This document shows, in pieces, positions 21,640-22,500 of a stretch of DNA of 22,500 nucleotides. The notes beneath the pieces are model-generated. The model did not search any database and was not told the origin of the DNA. It was given only the letters and a program-made list of their open reading frames with translations. Source of the stretch: Symbiodinium natans. Lineage: Eukaryota; Sar; Dinophyceae; Suessiales; Symbiodiniaceae. The position numbers and the translations under genes were made by a program. Every line of letters starts with the position of its first letter. The first letter of the stretch is position 1. The DNA is taken from NCBI GenBank assembly GCA_905221605.1, contig CAJNDS010002270.1, positions 464,935 to 487,434 of the forward strand. Direction: 5' to 3'.

Positions 21640-22500
21640 CATCACATGAGTCAGCACTCACGCCCTTTTTGGGGGATTGCCACAAGGTGTGTGGACCAGG
21701 CGCAAAGCTGCGGCAGACGGAAACGAGGCAGGGTCCGTGAAGACAGCTTGGGTTGGCGCGAAGGGGCTATGAAGGGATGGGCCAGGAACAGACAAAGGCA
21801 GTGAGGCTTGGTTGGCGCGAAGGGGCTCCAGCCAGGAAGAACACACAGTGAACAGCTTGGGTTGGGCAGAGCGCCACGGAAACAGGGCTGGTGTGGCGGA
21901 TAGCTTGGCTTGGCGCAAAGGGGGTAAGGTGGGGTGCCGGGCAAGGGCCAGGCACAAAGTTGCAAACGGAGCGAGGCAATACAGATTGGGCTGGCGCGAA
22001 GGGGCTAAAGCCCCCCGAAAAAGAACACAAACTGGTGCGCGGACAGCTTGGCTTGGCGCAAGGGGGTAAGATGACTCGAACAGGCCGGGTCAGGGTCAAG
22101 GAGTCAGCACTCACGCCCTTTTTGGGGATTTCCACAAGGTTCGTGGACCAGGCGCAAAGCTGCAGCAGACGGAAACGGAACAGAGAAAGGCAGGGAGGCT
22201 TGGTTGGCGCGAAGGGGCTCCAGCCAGGAAGAACACACAGTGAACAGCTTGGAGCGCCGCGGAAACAGGGCTGGTGTGGCGGATAGCTTGGCTTGGCGCG
22301 AAGGCGGGGTAAGGTGGGGTGCCGGGCCAGGGTCAGGACCAGGCATAAAGTTGCAGCAAATGGAAGCGAGGCAGGACAGATTGGGTTGGCGCGAAGGGGA
22401 GCCCCGAAACAGGACACAAACTGGTGCGCGGACAGCTTGGCTTGGCGCAAGGGGGTAAGATGCCAGGGCCAGGGCCAAAACCAGGGCTGGGCCAGGACCA
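21640..22500. repeat. Tandem satellite, about 453-bp higher-order unit, runs off the window
   Basis: TCAGCACTCACGCCCTTTTT starts at 21651 and again at 22104. Inside each unit a shorter motif GCTTGGCTTGGCGCAAGGGG recurs every 50-90 bp, alternating with CCAGGAAGAACACACAGTGA, GGAAACAGGGCTGGTGTGGC and AGCTGCGGCAGACGGAAACG. The second unit lacks some internal segments. Because the motif contains few stops, several frames are open on both strands (for example 227 codons on the - strand at 21767-22450), with repetitive Ala/Pro/Leu/Arg peptides; I read these as by-products of the repeat. Confidence 0.85.

Noticed and set aside
21651-22478. Long ORFs on both strands (up to 227 codons)
   Set aside because: Overlapping in several frames and built from the satellite sub-repeat; no conserved domain.
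1-22500. True chromosome end
   Set aside because: Arrays are short, in both orientations and interleaved with unique DNA and exon candidates.

Overview
The window looks like nuclear DNA of a eukaryotic alga, most likely a dinoflagellate (about 0.6 confidence; a chromerid or another TTTAGGG-telomere alga is possible). The grounds are: plant-type telomeric heptamers (TTTAGGG/CCCTAAA) on nearly every line; short GC-rich coding islands separated by long repeat-filled gaps; islands that usually start with G after AG and end at GT or GC; and several families of roughly 100-bp elements with terminal inverted repeats resembling introner elements or MITEs. There is no bacterial-style gene, no tRNA or rRNA that I can recognise, and no long uninterrupted ORF that looks convincing.

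The main result is a split gene on the + strand. Between 4487 and 11294 nine short exon candidates can be joined in one frame across GT-AG or GC-AG boundaries. Conceptually joined, they read as the N-terminal two thirds of an alpha/beta-hydrolase fold. In order these are a VKLYYEVQG strand (4487-4603), a linker (4713-4760), the VLFLLMG strand and loop (5761-5820), a helical insert (6570-6656), the FFKARGF helix/strand (7132-7217), a possible RG micro-exon (8155-8171), the MEDYADDAAMLLEKL helix (8928-8998), the nucleophile elbow GISFG (9855-9902) and the following helix HLALRRPELVKRL (11247-11294). Exon phases match at every junction, and most are phase 2 at both ends. The join 8998|9855 and 9902|11247 is the strongest part. 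Further coding-like islands lie upstream (1150, 3117, 4082) and downstream (12045 to 21305). They may be other exons of the same gene (one carries GSDDAL, like a catalytic-Asp loop) or of neighbours; I cannot place them securely.

The introns are the unusual part. They tend to begin with TTTAGGG arrays and end with CCCTAAA arrays, so the two ends of one intron RNA are complementary. Several 5' splice sites are the telomeric register itself (G|GTTTAGGG), and CCCTAAAC resembles a branch-point/C-rich tract. Blocks of homogeneous variant repeats (TTTATAGGG, TTGAGGG, TTTAGGGG, TCTAGGG) show local amplification rather than a chromosome end.

Layout: 1-3100 repeats with a few coding-like islands; 3117-11294 the split gene; 11300-16000 more arrays, islands and elements; 16157-16461 a CA-type microsatellite; 16475-19515 arrays and short islands; 19740-21131 element copies and a 60-bp tandem triplet; 21200-21530 a last bracketed island; 21640-22500 a tandem satellite of about 453 bp running off the end of the window.
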